From the NCBI RefSeq assembly GCF_014145455.1, contig NZ_JACIVB010000017.1, positions 1 to 64,000 of the forward strand: DNA of 64,000 bases, written 5' to 3'. The notes under the pieces are model-generated. The model searched no databases. It was not told the origin of the DNA and saw only the letters and a list, made by a program, of their open reading frames with translations. Below are positions 47,188 through 55,903 of the stretch, one piece after another. Every line of letters begins with the position of its first letter. The first letter of the stretch is position 1. This DNA is from Limosilactobacillus rudii (GTDB lineage: Bacteria; Bacillota; Bacilli; Lactobacillales; Lactobacillaceae). Made by a program: the position numbers and the translations under genes.

Positions 47188-48870
47188 CTAAAATTGATAA
47201 ACCTTTGCTTCATATGGCCGAATCGTATCATGCTGATCGTCTTCGTAATTGCTGATTAATAACGTCGCCGTACTTGGTACATCATAATGGCGACTAACCG
47301 TTTCAGCAGTGTAGTTTAAGATGACGAGCAAGGTAGTATCATCATTTTGCCGCGTGTATGCAAATACTTGGTCATCATCTTCATTACCAGTAACAAGGGC
47401 ATATTTACCGTTTGTAATAACTGGCATAGTGTGCCGCAGTTCGATTAATTTCTGGTAGTAATAGAAGATTGAATTTTTATCGGCTAATGCCTTCTTGACA
47501 TTAATCTGCTTGTAATTCGGGTTTACTTTTTCCCACGGCTGATGATCAGAAAATCCAGCGTACTCACTGTCATCCCACTGCATTGGCGTCCGCGCATTAT
47601 CACGAGAATGAATCGCAATGTATTTCATCATTGTAGCGCCGTCAAGCAAATGCTGATCATCGACGAGTTGATGGTAAGCATTGATTGACTCCAAGTCAAC
47701 GTAATCTTCAAGCTTAGGGAAGTAAGCATTAGTCATCCCAATTTCTTCTCCCTCATAGATGTAGGGTGTACCTTGCATCATATGAGTCATCGTTGCCAAC
47801 ATCTTAGCAGACTTAACACGGTAATCTTCAGTTTCGTCATTGCCAAACCGTGATACAACCCGTGGCTGATCATGGTTATTCCAATAAAGCGAATTCCATG
47901 CCTTACCATAGAGCTTTTCCTGCCACTTTGTTAAGTTTGCGCGGAGGTCCTTTAAGCTCGTTTTCCGGTCATCCCATTTACCCAGTGCTGGATTAGGATT
48001 GCTATCAAGACCCATGTGTTCGAATTGAAAGACCATGTTTAATTCTTTATTATCAAGGCCAGCGTACTTTTCGGCATCTTCTGGTGTTGCACCAGGCGTT
48101 TCTCCAACCGTAATCATCTTATGCTTACTCATGACATTTCGGTTCATTTCTTGCAAGAATTCATGAATCCGGTGGCCATTCGAAACTAATGGCTCAACAT
48201 TGGCATACTTTTCATCGGCGCTCTTCTTAGCATCCGGCAGTCCGGCTGGCTTGGAAATCAAATTAATAACATCCATCCGGAAGCCATCAACACCTTTAGC
48301 TGCCCACCAGTTCATCATGTCGTAAACTGAGTGCCGTACTTGTGGATTCTCCCAGTTAAGGTCTGGTTGCTCAGGAGCAAAAAGGTGGAGGTAGTATTGA
48401 CCAGATTCATCATCATATTTCCAGGCCGCTCCTGAGAAGTACGATCCCCAGTTATTTGGTTCTTTGCCGTCCTTACCGTCACGCCAGATATAATAATCAC
48501 GGTAGGGGTTATCCTTACCCTTTCGCGATTCCTTAAACCAATTGTGTTGGTCCGATGTATGGTTAACAACAAGGTCCATAACCAACTTCATCCCGCGTTC
48601 GTGAATGCCGTCAATTAGCTCTTGAAAATCATCCATGTTACCTAATGTAGGGTTAATAGCTTCATAATTGCTAATATCATAACCGTTATCAACTTGTGGC
48701 GACTCATAGATTGGATTTAGCCAAATAACATCTACACCTAGTTTTTTGATGTAGTCAAGACGGTCAATAATTCCCCGGAGGTCACCTACGCCATCATGAT
48801 TTGTATCTTGAAAACTCTTTGGATAAATTTGATAAACAACTGCCCTATTCCACCAATGAGTGTTTTCCAT
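47188..48870 (-). CDS. GH13 oligo-1,6-glucosidase / alpha-glucosidase
   Basis: A cytosolic 560-residue GH13 enzyme (oligo-1,6-glucosidase-like) that removes glucose from the non-reducing end of short alpha-glucans. The (beta/alpha)8 barrel begins with VVYQIYPKSFQD. Conserved regions are DLVVNHTSD (I), GFRMDVINL (II, nucleophile Asp), TVGETPG (III, acid/base Glu) and YWNNHDQPR (IV, Asp). A Val follows the nucleophile Asp. In this family that residue goes with alpha-1,6 preference, whereas maltases have Ala or Thr. The length is typical. The SD GGAGAGAGG precedes the ATG. It is the first gene of an operon with an MFS transporter. Confidence 0.9.
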   Translation of the reverse strand: MENTHWWNRAVVYQIYPKSFQDTNHDGVGDLRGIIDRLDYIKKLGVDVIWLNPIYESPQVDNGYDISNYEAINPTLGNMDDFQELIDGIHERGMKLVMDLVVNHTSDQHNWFKESRKGKDNPYRDYYIWRDGKDGKEPNNWGSYFSGAAWKYDDESGQYYLHLFAPEQPDLNWENPQVRHSVYDMMNWWAAKGVDGFRMDVINLISKPAGLPDAKKSADEKYANVEPLVSNGHRIHEFLQEMNRNVMSKHKMITVGETPGATPEDAEKYAGLDNKELNMVFQFEHMGLDSNPNPALGKWDDRKTSLKDLRANLTKWQEKLYGKAWNSLYWNNHDQPRVVSRFGNDETEDYRVKSAKMLATMTHMMQGTPYIYEGEEIGMTNAYFPKLEDYVDLESINAYHQLVDDQHLLDGATMMKYIAIHSRDNARTPMQWDDSEYAGFSDHQPWEKVNPNYKQINVKKALADKNSIFYYYQKLIELRHTMPVITNGKYALVTGNEDDDQVFAYTRQNDDTTLLVILNYTAETVSRHYDVPSTATLLISNYEDDQHDTIRPYEAKVYQF

Positions 48871-48922
48871 AAAATAAAACCTCTCTCCATAAAATTATTC
48901 AAATTGAATAAAAATAATAAAT

Positions 48923-48999
48923 GTAAACGTTTACTTAAGCTCAACTAAATATTAACACCATTATTTTTAATTGCAAGGCTTTTATGTAAACGATTACAT
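48923..48999 (-). promoter_or_regulatory. Promoter of glucosidase operon flanked by two cre/LacI boxes
   Basis: Minus-strand TTGCAA (48972-48977) and TAATAT (48950-48955) are separated by 16 nt. TGTAAACGATTACA (48986-48999) lies just upstream of the -35, and TGTAAACGTTTACT (48923-48936) just downstream of the -10. Both fit cre and LacI-family operators. The paired placement suggests looping or roadblock repression by CcpA, a LacI regulator or both. Confidence 0.72.
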
Positions 49000-49008
49000 T
49001 TTAGTAAA

Positions 49009-49063
49009 ACAAAATCGGCCGCTTCGTTTGACTAGACCAAGTATAGCAGCCGATTTGTATTTT
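49009..49063 (-). terminator. Terminator of the MSCRAMM-like gene
   Basis: AAATCGGC and GCCGATTTT close a long imperfect hairpin, followed on the minus strand by GTTTTAC. It lies about 20 nt behind the stop codon. Confidence 0.7.
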
Positions 49064-49081
49064 ATATAAGAAACCTAGATT

Positions 49082-51025
49082 TTAAAATCGCCGTAAATGA
49101 CGCATCGTGTGACCAGTACGTCCATTACGCTGGAAACGGTTTGAGCGCCGTGGTGGTCGTCGCGATAGTTTCGGTAATGGTGCAGTCGTCGACGTTGGGG
49201 TTGGTTCAACTGTTGGCTCTTCTTCCACCGTTACCTCTTCAACTATTTCAGCCGTAGATGCTGGTTGTTCCTCTTCATCCGTAGTGCTTGAAGTTGCCAG
49301 TGGCTGTTCTTCTTCCTGTTCCGTTACTTCACTATCAACTTCTTCTATCTCTGCTGATTCTTCCTTTGTTTCTGTTGGTGACTCACTAACAGGAACGTCA
49401 AAAGAAATCGATAATTCATCAGTCCCACGTGGTTCAACTGCTGGCGAAGCAACTGGTGAATCCTCACCCTTACTATCATCACTTTGTTCAGGTTCGTTTG
49501 CCGCACTTGCTGACTGGTCAAAAGAAATAATATATGCCGACTCTTCTGCCGTTTGCTCTTCTTCAACAGGGGTTTTCTCCGTAGCTACCGGCGCTTGTTC
49601 AACAACTGGTTCTTCTATTGGCGATTCTTCTTCACTTACTGTTGAAAGCCCTACTTCGCTGGTAGAAGAAGCGGGAACAAAGTCGTTGTCTGCCGCAATG
49701 GCTGGTTCATCACTTTCGATTGGTGCTAATGATTGTGGCTCAGTCACTGGCTCTTCAACTGGAGGAGCTACCGGTTCTTGAGCCTTTTCTGGTGCTGGTT
49801 TTTCAGACACCTTGCTTACTGACTCATGTTCTTCTTTAGGAACCGCATGACCACTAGCCGTCATTGTAATTCCCGTAGCACTAGCAGCGGTTGAGTTACT
49901 CATATAAACATTTTGCTGATCCATCCCAAATAGACGAGCTCGCAGACGGACATCGCCCTGAAGCTCATCATCATATTGGCCGATCACTTTAATTACATAT
50001 GAATCATTCGTCTTTTTGGCGGTAAAATTCAGGCGCATTTTATTATCAGCAAACGACATTGTTAGCGGGGTATCAACAAGGTGGTCTCCCTCAACAACTG
50101 GAAAGCGGTTAGTAACATCCCGCAAACGATGAAGATTTACCCCGTACGACTGCGGAAGCTTTAACCCATGAGAATTTTGATAAATCTCAATCCGCATCGT
50201 TGACGGTTTGACAATCGCATTGGAAAGCTCTTCAACCATCTCGCTTGTATTAAACACAATATAGGCATGACTAAGCTCTTTTTGACCAGGATTAACGTAA
50301 ATTAAATCCGTAAAAAGATGTTTATCTTGGTCAAAAGCCATCATCCGACTAGAAATCCCCAGAAACATATCATTACCAAGGTCCGGATAATCAACATCAA
50401 TTGTAAAATCTTTCTGGTAGTCGTCAACGCTAATAAAACATGCAAGACCAAACTCATTTTCTGGAATAGTCTGGGGATCGATTGCCAACTCACCAGCTAT
50501 CTCACCAGTAATTCTACGATGCTCGGTTACATAGTTGGTAAAAGTATATACCAATTGGTGCTTGGTTGGATTATATTCCCCCATGGCAATTACAACGCCA
50601 TCCTGATCAGCAAAATCCACAATTGGTTTATGGGGATGACCATTAGGAGCAATAATCAAATTGTTAGATAGTTGGACAATAAATTGGTCTGCTGGCCGAA
50701 CATCCTTCGCAACCGTAAATTTGACCTGCCATTTAACCGTATCTCCCCGTGTTGGATCGAGGAAGAAATCTGATTGCGTCGTAATTTTAACATTATGTAA
50801 AATATGTCCATCTTCATAAAACGAGCCAAACTCCACTGGTTCAGAGGCTGCTTGGGGCTGTTCTTCCTTTTCATTGACCGTGTGATATGCCGTTGCCGTT
50901 TGTTCGTCTACTTGTTCAACGCTTTGGGCTACCAGCATTAAAGTTGTACATAAATGGGGATTAAAAAAGCCCGCATGCAAGTTAAGAAGTCCATAATAAT
51001 AATTCATTGCTTGATAATTATCCAT
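49082..51025 (-). CDS. MSCRAMM-like adhesin-fold protein lacking canonical export and anchor signals
   Basis: Residues about 75-190 and 200-390 resemble the paired DEv-IgG domains N2 and N3 of Clf/Sdr adhesins. The first contains a GEYNPTKHQLVYTFTNYV-type strand (compare the TYTFTDYV signature). The second has FTDLIYVNP and a region ending near YVIKVIGQYDDE. Residues about 400-620 are a disordered Glu/Pro/Ser/Thr/Val-rich stretch. The last 30 residues are Arg-rich (SRRPPRRSNRFQRNGR). No Sec, YSIRK or KxYKxGKxW signal is evident, and there is no LPxTG. The N-terminus MDNYQAMNYYYGLL has only a weak hydrophobic patch. I choose the second ATG (51025), because GAGGGCAGAAAA precedes it; an ATG at 51046 has no SD. 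It lies directly behind gtfA-gtfB. Fold assignment is by motif reading only, so it is moderate. Confidence 0.6.
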   Translation of the reverse strand: MDNYQAMNYYYGLLNLHAGFFNPHLCTTLMLVAQSVEQVDEQTATAYHTVNEKEEQPQAASEPVEFGSFYEDGHILHNVKITTQSDFFLDPTRGDTVKWQVKFTVAKDVRPADQFIVQLSNNLIIAPNGHPHKPIVDFADQDGVVIAMGEYNPTKHQLVYTFTNYVTEHRRITGEIAGELAIDPQTIPENEFGLACFISVDDYQKDFTIDVDYPDLGNDMFLGISSRMMAFDQDKHLFTDLIYVNPGQKELSHAYIVFNTSEMVEELSNAIVKPSTMRIEIYQNSHGLKLPQSYGVNLHRLRDVTNRFPVVEGDHLVDTPLTMSFADNKMRLNFTAKKTNDSYVIKVIGQYDDELQGDVRLRARLFGMDQQNVYMSNSTAASATGITMTASGHAVPKEEHESVSKVSEKPAPEKAQEPVAPPVEEPVTEPQSLAPIESDEPAIAADNDFVPASSTSEVGLSTVSEEESPIEEPVVEQAPVATEKTPVEEEQTAEESAYIISFDQSASAANEPEQSDDSKGEDSPVASPAVEPRGTDELSISFDVPVSESPTETKEESAEIEEVDSEVTEQEEEQPLATSSTTDEEEQPASTAEIVEEVTVEEEPTVEPTPTSTTAPLPKLSRRPPRRSNRFQRNGRTGHTMRHLRRF

Positions 51026-51139
51026 TTTTCTGCCCTCATTCTCCATCTTTTGATTATCAACAGATAACCATTAAAGGCTTCAAAAACATTATTTTTCTTT
51101 ATTTTTTAGCTTTTCTCTTTTATTATACCTAAATTCTAA

Positions 51140-52642
51140 TTAAATAGATGATAACTGTTGCCATTGTTGCCAAGTTTTTTCCGCTGCTAATTTATTACGA
51201 TGCTCGTAAGCCCCATCACTTAAGTGTTGCAGCTCATTTTGGTTCCGTAATAGTCGCGTAACCGTTTGGATGAATTGGCTTTGATCATTTAACGGTACCA
51301 ATTCTCCATTTTGTCCAGGAATAATCATTTCCGCCGGCCCGTAAAGGTAATCATACGAAACTACCGGCACTCCATGATTCAATGCCTCGCCCATTGCAAG
51401 CGGCTGTGCATCTATCCGACTAGTATCAACAAATAGCTGTGCCTGGTCATAAGCAGCGGCTAATTGTACCTGATAGCCAGCAAAATCAATCACATCAGCT
51501 AATCCCAGCTTTTCAACTTGCTTTTTATAGTTATCAACATCCTGAGCCGTACCATAGCCATACAAGGTAAGCTTACTTTCTGGAACCTGCTGGTGAACCT
51601 GCGCAAAAATATTAATTAACTGACTGGTCTGCTTGTCTTCTGCCAGCCGACCAACATAGATTAATTGTCCCGGAGTTCGTTGATCCATCTTAATCGGCTG
51701 GGCCTCAGTACTAATTGGCGTCCCGTTAATAACATAAATCGGTACCGTATTATTAATTTGCTGCCTTAGAATCGTTGCTTGTTTCTCGGTCATTACAATG
51801 ATCCCATCCCACTTATCGGCATTAGTTGTTACCGGACCAATTAGCATTGAATTAAGCGGTCCAGTCAACAAGTCTTGTCCATCATTTACTTGGTTCATTG
51901 GTAACCACAAGAACTTCTTTGCGGCAGTAGTCATCTCTTGCACCGGCTTAATTGCCACAGCTGGGCGGTCGGCAATGAAGATATTATTTTCACCATTTTC
52001 TTTATTTAATTCATCAAGAAAGAAGGTAAAAAGATCTTCAAGAGTATCAAAGAACCAGTCTTTCCCCTTATAATCACGGAGAACATTCAAGGAGTTAATT
52101 GGTGTATTTTCTACCGACTTCACAAAATAGCGTTCAAGGTATACTTGCTGGTCTGGTCGATAGTAACGGGCATAATACATCTGACCATCTTCACCAAAGA
52201 ATTCATCAACCGCCTTGAATCCACGAATATCATATTTTTGCCGCAAAGTCATGTTACCTGCAATGTCAAAATAATCAACATGATTTACCTGACCAATTGT
52301 CCCTGCAGCAAAATGTACTTCACAAACGAGACGGTCACCATCCTTAACTTCTCGATAATTATTACCCGTTCCCACTTGATAAGCAATCGGCAGGTTTAAG
52401 TCTTCTATATGGAACACTTTGCCCTGGTAAGCGGTCGTTTGTGCAAAGAAGTCGTACATATTAACAAGCTGGGCATCATCTATATTGAATTTTTTGATCG
52501 TTTTATGGATGACAGGATCAAAATCACGGGTGACCAATTTAACTGGAGCATTATACTTCTTAAACAGCGCCAATCGCTTAAGCTCGGCATGTTCAACACT
52601 CGAATTACTGCTTAGTAAATACTGATTTACAAAAAAGTACAT
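51140..52642 (-). CDS. gtfB: GtfB-like glycosyltransferase partner protein
   Basis: A 500-residue GT4-like protein with the N-terminal strand-rich extension seen in GtfA/GtfB pairs (VEHAELKRLALFKKYNAP) and a GT-B C-terminal half (LIYVGRLAEDKQ, LTLYGYGTAQD). The EX7E motif is changed: DAQPLAMGE has Asp for the first Glu, which suits GtfB, the usually non-catalytic chaperone subunit. Its ATG overlaps the stop of the upstream gtfA (TAATG), with GGAGGAAGAG as SD, so the two are translationally coupled. The complex puts GlcNAc on Ser/Thr of surface proteins in streptococci and lactobacilli. No SecA2/SecY2 genes lie nearby. The symbol follows from order and motif and is tentative. Confidence 0.75.
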   Translation of the reverse strand: MYFFVNQYLLSSNSSVEHAELKRLALFKKYNAPVKLVTRDFDPVIHKTIKKFNIDDAQLVNMYDFFAQTTAYQGKVFHIEDLNLPIAYQVGTGNNYREVKDGDRLVCEVHFAAGTIGQVNHVDYFDIAGNMTLRQKYDIRGFKAVDEFFGEDGQMYYARYYRPDQQVYLERYFVKSVENTPINSLNVLRDYKGKDWFFDTLEDLFTFFLDELNKENGENNIFIADRPAVAIKPVQEMTTAAKKFLWLPMNQVNDGQDLLTGPLNSMLIGPVTTNADKWDGIIVMTEKQATILRQQINNTVPIYVINGTPISTEAQPIKMDQRTPGQLIYVGRLAEDKQTSQLINIFAQVHQQVPESKLTLYGYGTAQDVDNYKKQVEKLGLADVIDFAGYQVQLAAAYDQAQLFVDTSRIDAQPLAMGEALNHGVPVVSYDYLYGPAEMIIPGQNGELVPLNDQSQFIQTVTRLLRNQNELQHLSDGAYEHRNKLAAEKTWQQWQQLSSI

Positions 52643-54183
52643 TACTCTTCCTCCTTGGCCTGCATATCATCAATAAGTTCATTCCACAGTTTCATTACAT
52701 TTGGCTCTGAATAACGTTTACTGTCTTCATATGCGTTTGCACTCATCTCGGCAAGCCGTTTTTGGTTCTTTAGCAGGCTAATAATTGCTTGGGCTAGGCC
52801 ATCAATGTCACCATTTTGCGTCAACAACCCATCTTGGTGGTCAATGATTACATCTGATGGCCCATATTTAATGTCATTAGCAACAATTGGCAATCCATGT
52901 GACTGCGCCTCAACTAATGACAGCGGCAATCCTTCCGCCCGGCTCGGTAAAATTAATAACTGGGCATCTTCATAAACCGAGTTAACGTCATCTGTATAGC
53001 CATGGAAAGTGACCGAACTACCGATCTGTTCATCTTTTACTATCTTATTAAGTGTTTTGTCAAAATTATCATTAGCGTAACCCCAGAAATCTAATTTAGC
53101 ATCAGGAACTGCTGCTAATACTTGCGGCCATGCTTTTAACAAATGATCCTGTTGTTTTTCAGGGGACAAGCGGGCAACCATTACTACCTGTTTAGGAGTC
53201 CGTTTTTTAAAGGGAACATGTTTTTTATCAATCACGTCAGCAGGAACAATCGGCCCAGGAATACGATAAACTTTCACGCCAAACTTACCAAAACGGGCAA
53301 TAACATCCTGTTGCTGCTGTGGTGTTAAGGTAATAACCCCGTCCCAGTCTTGAAGATGTTTTAATCCCCAATCATAGTTATAATTAAGAGGAGAGTGCAA
53401 CATATCAGCTGGATTATTAACGTGGTCATTGTGAAGCTGCAACACACGGAAAACACGGTGTTTCATGTGTAACACGGACCAACCAAGCTCATATACTCGG
53501 TCAACCACTAGACCAACTGCGCTCGATCCGCAAATCTGCTTATCAGTAACCAATTCATCAAGGAAAAACCGAGTCAACTGGTCAAAGTCACTGAAATGGT
53601 AATCGTGGCCATGGTAGTTAAATAGATGGTAGGTTTTAATTTCTTTTCCTCGTTTATTTTGCTGATGCGATAGTTGAATTGCGAGCGATCCATCTGGACG
53701 GTAATAATTTTCGGTCGCCATCTTGCCATCCCAGTCATATAATTGTTCGACTGAGATAAAGCCTCGGCTATCAAACCAGCTCACCTTTAATAACTTGCCA
53801 TAATGATCAAAGTATTGTAAATTAATCACTCGCCGATCTGTATTGCTTCGGCGTCGAACATAGAGGATCCGCTTGCCATTCTGATAATAATTATAGTTGA
53901 TTCCATCAGCTTTTCGATCCCATGCCGGATTAACCGGAATATCTTTGATTCGGATATTCTTTTGCGGGACACTACATGCGTCTTGAAAGTAATCAAATAA
54001 GTTTATAAAATTGTGATCATCTATTCCAGCTTCTGCAGTAACGAGGTGTAATTCATTTGAATACTGACGTGTAACAATTTTGGCTGGCTGGTTGTATTTT
54101 TCAAACAGGTGCAACCGTTTAATTTGCGCGTGTTCAATTCCTGATTTATTTCGTTGAATATTATCATTTAGAAAAAACAGCAT
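52642..54183 (-). CDS. gtfA: GtfA-like protein O-GlcNAc transferase
   Basis: A 513-residue GT4 glycosyltransferase. The N-terminal half has the GtfA-type meander of short strands (IEHAQIKRLHLFEKYNQP; repeated YF/YW DxxGK segments). The C-terminal GT-B half shows VVMVARLSPEKQ, LDFWGYAND and an intact EX7E motif, EGLPLSLVE. It is therefore expected to be the catalytic member of the pair with gtfB. I take the ATG at 54183, with AAAGGGG 9 nt upstream; an in-frame TTG at 54189 is too close. Known relatives act in the cytosol on Ser/Thr-rich adhesins, or on an autolysin in Lactiplantibacillus. Candidate substrates here are the adjacent Ser/Thr/Glu-rich protein and the three adhesins, which is inference. 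Confidence 0.8.
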   Translation of the reverse strand: MLFFLNDNIQRNKSGIEHAQIKRLHLFEKYNQPAKIVTRQYSNELHLVTAEAGIDDHNFINLFDYFQDACSVPQKNIRIKDIPVNPAWDRKADGINYNYYQNGKRILYVRRRSNTDRRVINLQYFDHYGKLLKVSWFDSRGFISVEQLYDWDGKMATENYYRPDGSLAIQLSHQQNKRGKEIKTYHLFNYHGHDYHFSDFDQLTRFFLDELVTDKQICGSSAVGLVVDRVYELGWSVLHMKHRVFRVLQLHNDHVNNPADMLHSPLNYNYDWGLKHLQDWDGVITLTPQQQQDVIARFGKFGVKVYRIPGPIVPADVIDKKHVPFKKRTPKQVVMVARLSPEKQQDHLLKAWPQVLAAVPDAKLDFWGYANDNFDKTLNKIVKDEQIGSSVTFHGYTDDVNSVYEDAQLLILPSRAEGLPLSLVEAQSHGLPIVANDIKYGPSDVIIDHQDGLLTQNGDIDGLAQAIISLLKNQKRLAEMSANAYEDSKRYSEPNVMKLWNELIDDMQAKEEE

Positions 54184-54320
54184 CCCCAAGGTCCCCTTTC
54201 ATGGTTATCAATTTGAGTTTAACATATAATTGTTAATATTCCTTGAAAGCTTAACCAGTGTTTCCTATCCCTCACGCAATGTGTTAATATTAATATTTAA
54301 TAGAAAGAAGTGGACGAGAT

Positions 54321-54725
54321 ATGCAAAACCCATTTGGTAATAACAATAACAATGATAACCAAAATCCGTTTAACTTAAACAATCTCCCCCTCCCACCAAA
54401 TTACGCAAAAATCGTTAATGACCAGGGGGATATCCGAATAGCCAAAGTCGGCTTTTCATGGACAACTCTTTGGTTTGGTCCTCTGCCAGCGCTATTTCGT
54501 GGTGATTACTACAACTTTATCTTAATGATTGTCCTTGACATCGATTATGCCCTAGTTGTGATGTTTTTTGGGCTTAATAACCTCTTACAATTTCCATGGC
54601 CGTCAATCTTTTTCGGCTTTTTCTATAACATGATGTACTTCCGCCACCTATTTAATAAGGGCTACCGACCTGCTGACCAGCGATCACGAGCATTGCTGAC
54701 AAGGGCACGGTATTGGAAGGAATAA
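54321..54725 (+). CDS. DUF2628-like small membrane protein
   Basis: A 134-residue protein. The first 25 residues are Asn/Pro-rich and polar. VGFSWTTLWFGPLPALFRGD then marks the DUF2628-type domain, followed by two hydrophobic stretches (YNFILMIVLDIDYALVVMFF; WPSIFFGFFYNMMYF) that should cross the membrane. The C-terminus is basic. The function of this family is not known. The SD GAAAGAAG lies ahead of the ATG. The gene is divergent from gtfA and has a terminator behind it. Confidence 0.75.
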   Translation: MQNPFGNNNNNDNQNPFNLNNLPLPPNYAKIVNDQGDIRIAKVGFSWTTLWFGPLPALFRGDYYNFILMIVLDIDYALVVMFFGLNNLLQFPWPSIFFGFFYNMMYFRHLFNKGYRPADQRSRALLTRARYWKE

Positions 54726-54726
54726 A

Positions 54727-54771
54727 CAAAATCGTCCAATAAACATGCAAATGTTTGCTGGACGATTTTAT
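54727..54771. terminator. Bidirectional terminator between DUF2628-like gene and tetR
   Basis: AAAATCGTCCA and TGGACGATTTT form an 11-bp stem, with an inner stem AAACAT/ATGTTT. A/T-runs on both sides suit the two converging genes. Confidence 0.8.
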
Positions 54772-54795
54772 ATATATGCTTATGCTATTTAAACG

Positions 54796-55437
54796 TTAAT
54801 TCGCATATGACTTATAAATTTGAATTAATTCAATCGGCGACTTAGCCTGAATCAATCCTGCCATCGACTTAATCTCATTGATACTCAAAGCATCAGGATC
54901 CTCACCCCACAGCATTAACAAATTAACAATCGTATTGATATAAAGCGTCCTAATAAACGAAAATGGCAATGGCGCTTTACCATCGGCTTTTTCGATATCG
55001 ATATCGCCAAACAAATACGGAACCCGCGCATCAAATTCATCATTCGCTAATTTAACAATCATCTGGTAAAACTGCATATCCCCGTTTGATGACAGCAAAT
55101 TCGACAAAAAATGTTTATTTTCATTGCAGAAGGCTAAGGTCTTATTAAAAGCAACACTGGCTAATTGCTGAATCTCGCCTGCATCTGGGATCCGGTTAAC
55201 CTTTTCTAGTTCTTCACGATCAAGCTCTAAGGCCTGCTGAAGGCCATGCAATAAGTCATCCTCAATTTCATGCAGAAGTTCTCGTTTATTTTGATAGTAA
55301 TTATAGAATGTCTTCTTACTGACTTCCGCGCTATCGACGATATCATTTGTAGTACATTCTGACAGCTTTTTGGTATCTAATACACTAATAAATCCTTCTT
55401 TAATCCGACTTAGTGTGTTGATTTTGCGAATATCCAT
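54796..55437 (-). CDS. TetR/AcrR-family regulator
   Basis: A 213-residue regulator. Residues about 8-55 form the TetR helix-turn-helix (TTNDIVDSAEVSKKTFYNYYQNK). The remainder is the all-helical ligand/dimer domain. The SD TAGGAGAAAAAAG precedes the ATG. The adjacent 400 bp hold no intact gene, so the target is not clear; it may regulate itself. TACACTAACCGTGTA (about 55526-55540) upstream is a short inverted repeat that could be its operator. The ligand is unknown. Confidence 0.87.
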   Translation of the reverse strand: MDIRKINTLSRIKEGFISVLDTKKLSECTTNDIVDSAEVSKKTFYNYYQNKRELLHEIEDDLLHGLQQALELDREELEKVNRIPDAGEIQQLASVAFNKTLAFCNENKHFLSNLLSSNGDMQFYQMIVKLANDEFDARVPYLFGDIDIEKADGKAPLPFSFIRTLYINTIVNLLMLWGEDPDALSINEIKSMAGLIQAKSPIELIQIYKSYAN

Positions 55438-55846
55438 CTTTTTTCTCCTAACAGCGCTTGTTTAGCTTAATTCAGTGCATCTTAAATCATTACTAAGTAA
55501 AGTATATCCATAGTAACAGTTTTACACTAACCGTGTACAATGTCCAGATACTATTAACAGTCGATAAATCAGCTGTTAAAATACAGACAGATTGAAGTTC
55601 TAACACTAATAACAATCGACGAAGAAACTGACTTATTACCTTACATATCTTTCAAGTCCTTATCTTTTTCTCATTTTAATAAGGGCTATATATAGCTAAA
55701 CTCCCAAGCAAGGTTTATTGTTCTTCATGGGTGGTGCCATGATTGATTTTATGTGTCGCTTCAATTAAATCAGATGTTTCTGCAGGTAGAAGATATATGT
55801 GCAATATTAACTACCGATATATTCTTAAAAACATCTTAAAACATAA
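55438..55846. other. Intergenic region upstream of tetR
   Basis: It holds the tetR promoter region, a small inverted repeat TACAC-TAACC-GTGTA near 55526, and a short minus-strand coding remnant (55715-55810, listed separately). No intact gene was found. The sequence looks like eroded DNA. Confidence 0.4.
55715..55810 (-). pseudogene. Possible C-terminal remnant of an unknown gene
   Basis: A 31-codon open stretch with no start codon or SD ends in TAA. Its translation includes LLPAETSDLIEATHKINHG and finishes with THEEQ, a protein-like composition that stands out in otherwise AT-rich spacer. It could be the tail of a deleted gene. I do not recognise the family. Confidence 0.3.
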
Positions 55847-55892
55847 TAAAGCCGCTCGATGATCTGTGCAGTCACTGAGCGGTTTTTATTAT
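55847..55892 (-). terminator. Terminator of the permease operon
   Basis: CCGCTC and GAGCGG form the stem, with an internal loop, flanked by AAAAA/TTTAT on the minus strand. It lies about 15 nt behind the permease stop codon and may act in both directions. Confidence 0.7.
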
Positions 55893-55903
55893 ATAAATTT
55901 CGT

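Noticed and set aside
49082-49200. LPKLS near the end of the MSCRAMM-like protein as a sortase motif
   Set aside because: It lacks the Thr-Gly of LPxTG, and what follows is Arg-rich, not a hydrophobic helix with a short charged tail.
49009-54183. A complete accessory Sec (SecA2/SecY2/Asp) glycoprotein locus
   Set aside because: Only gtfA and gtfB are present. None of the flanking genes resembles SecA2, SecY2, Asp1-3 or a serine-rich repeat adhesin.
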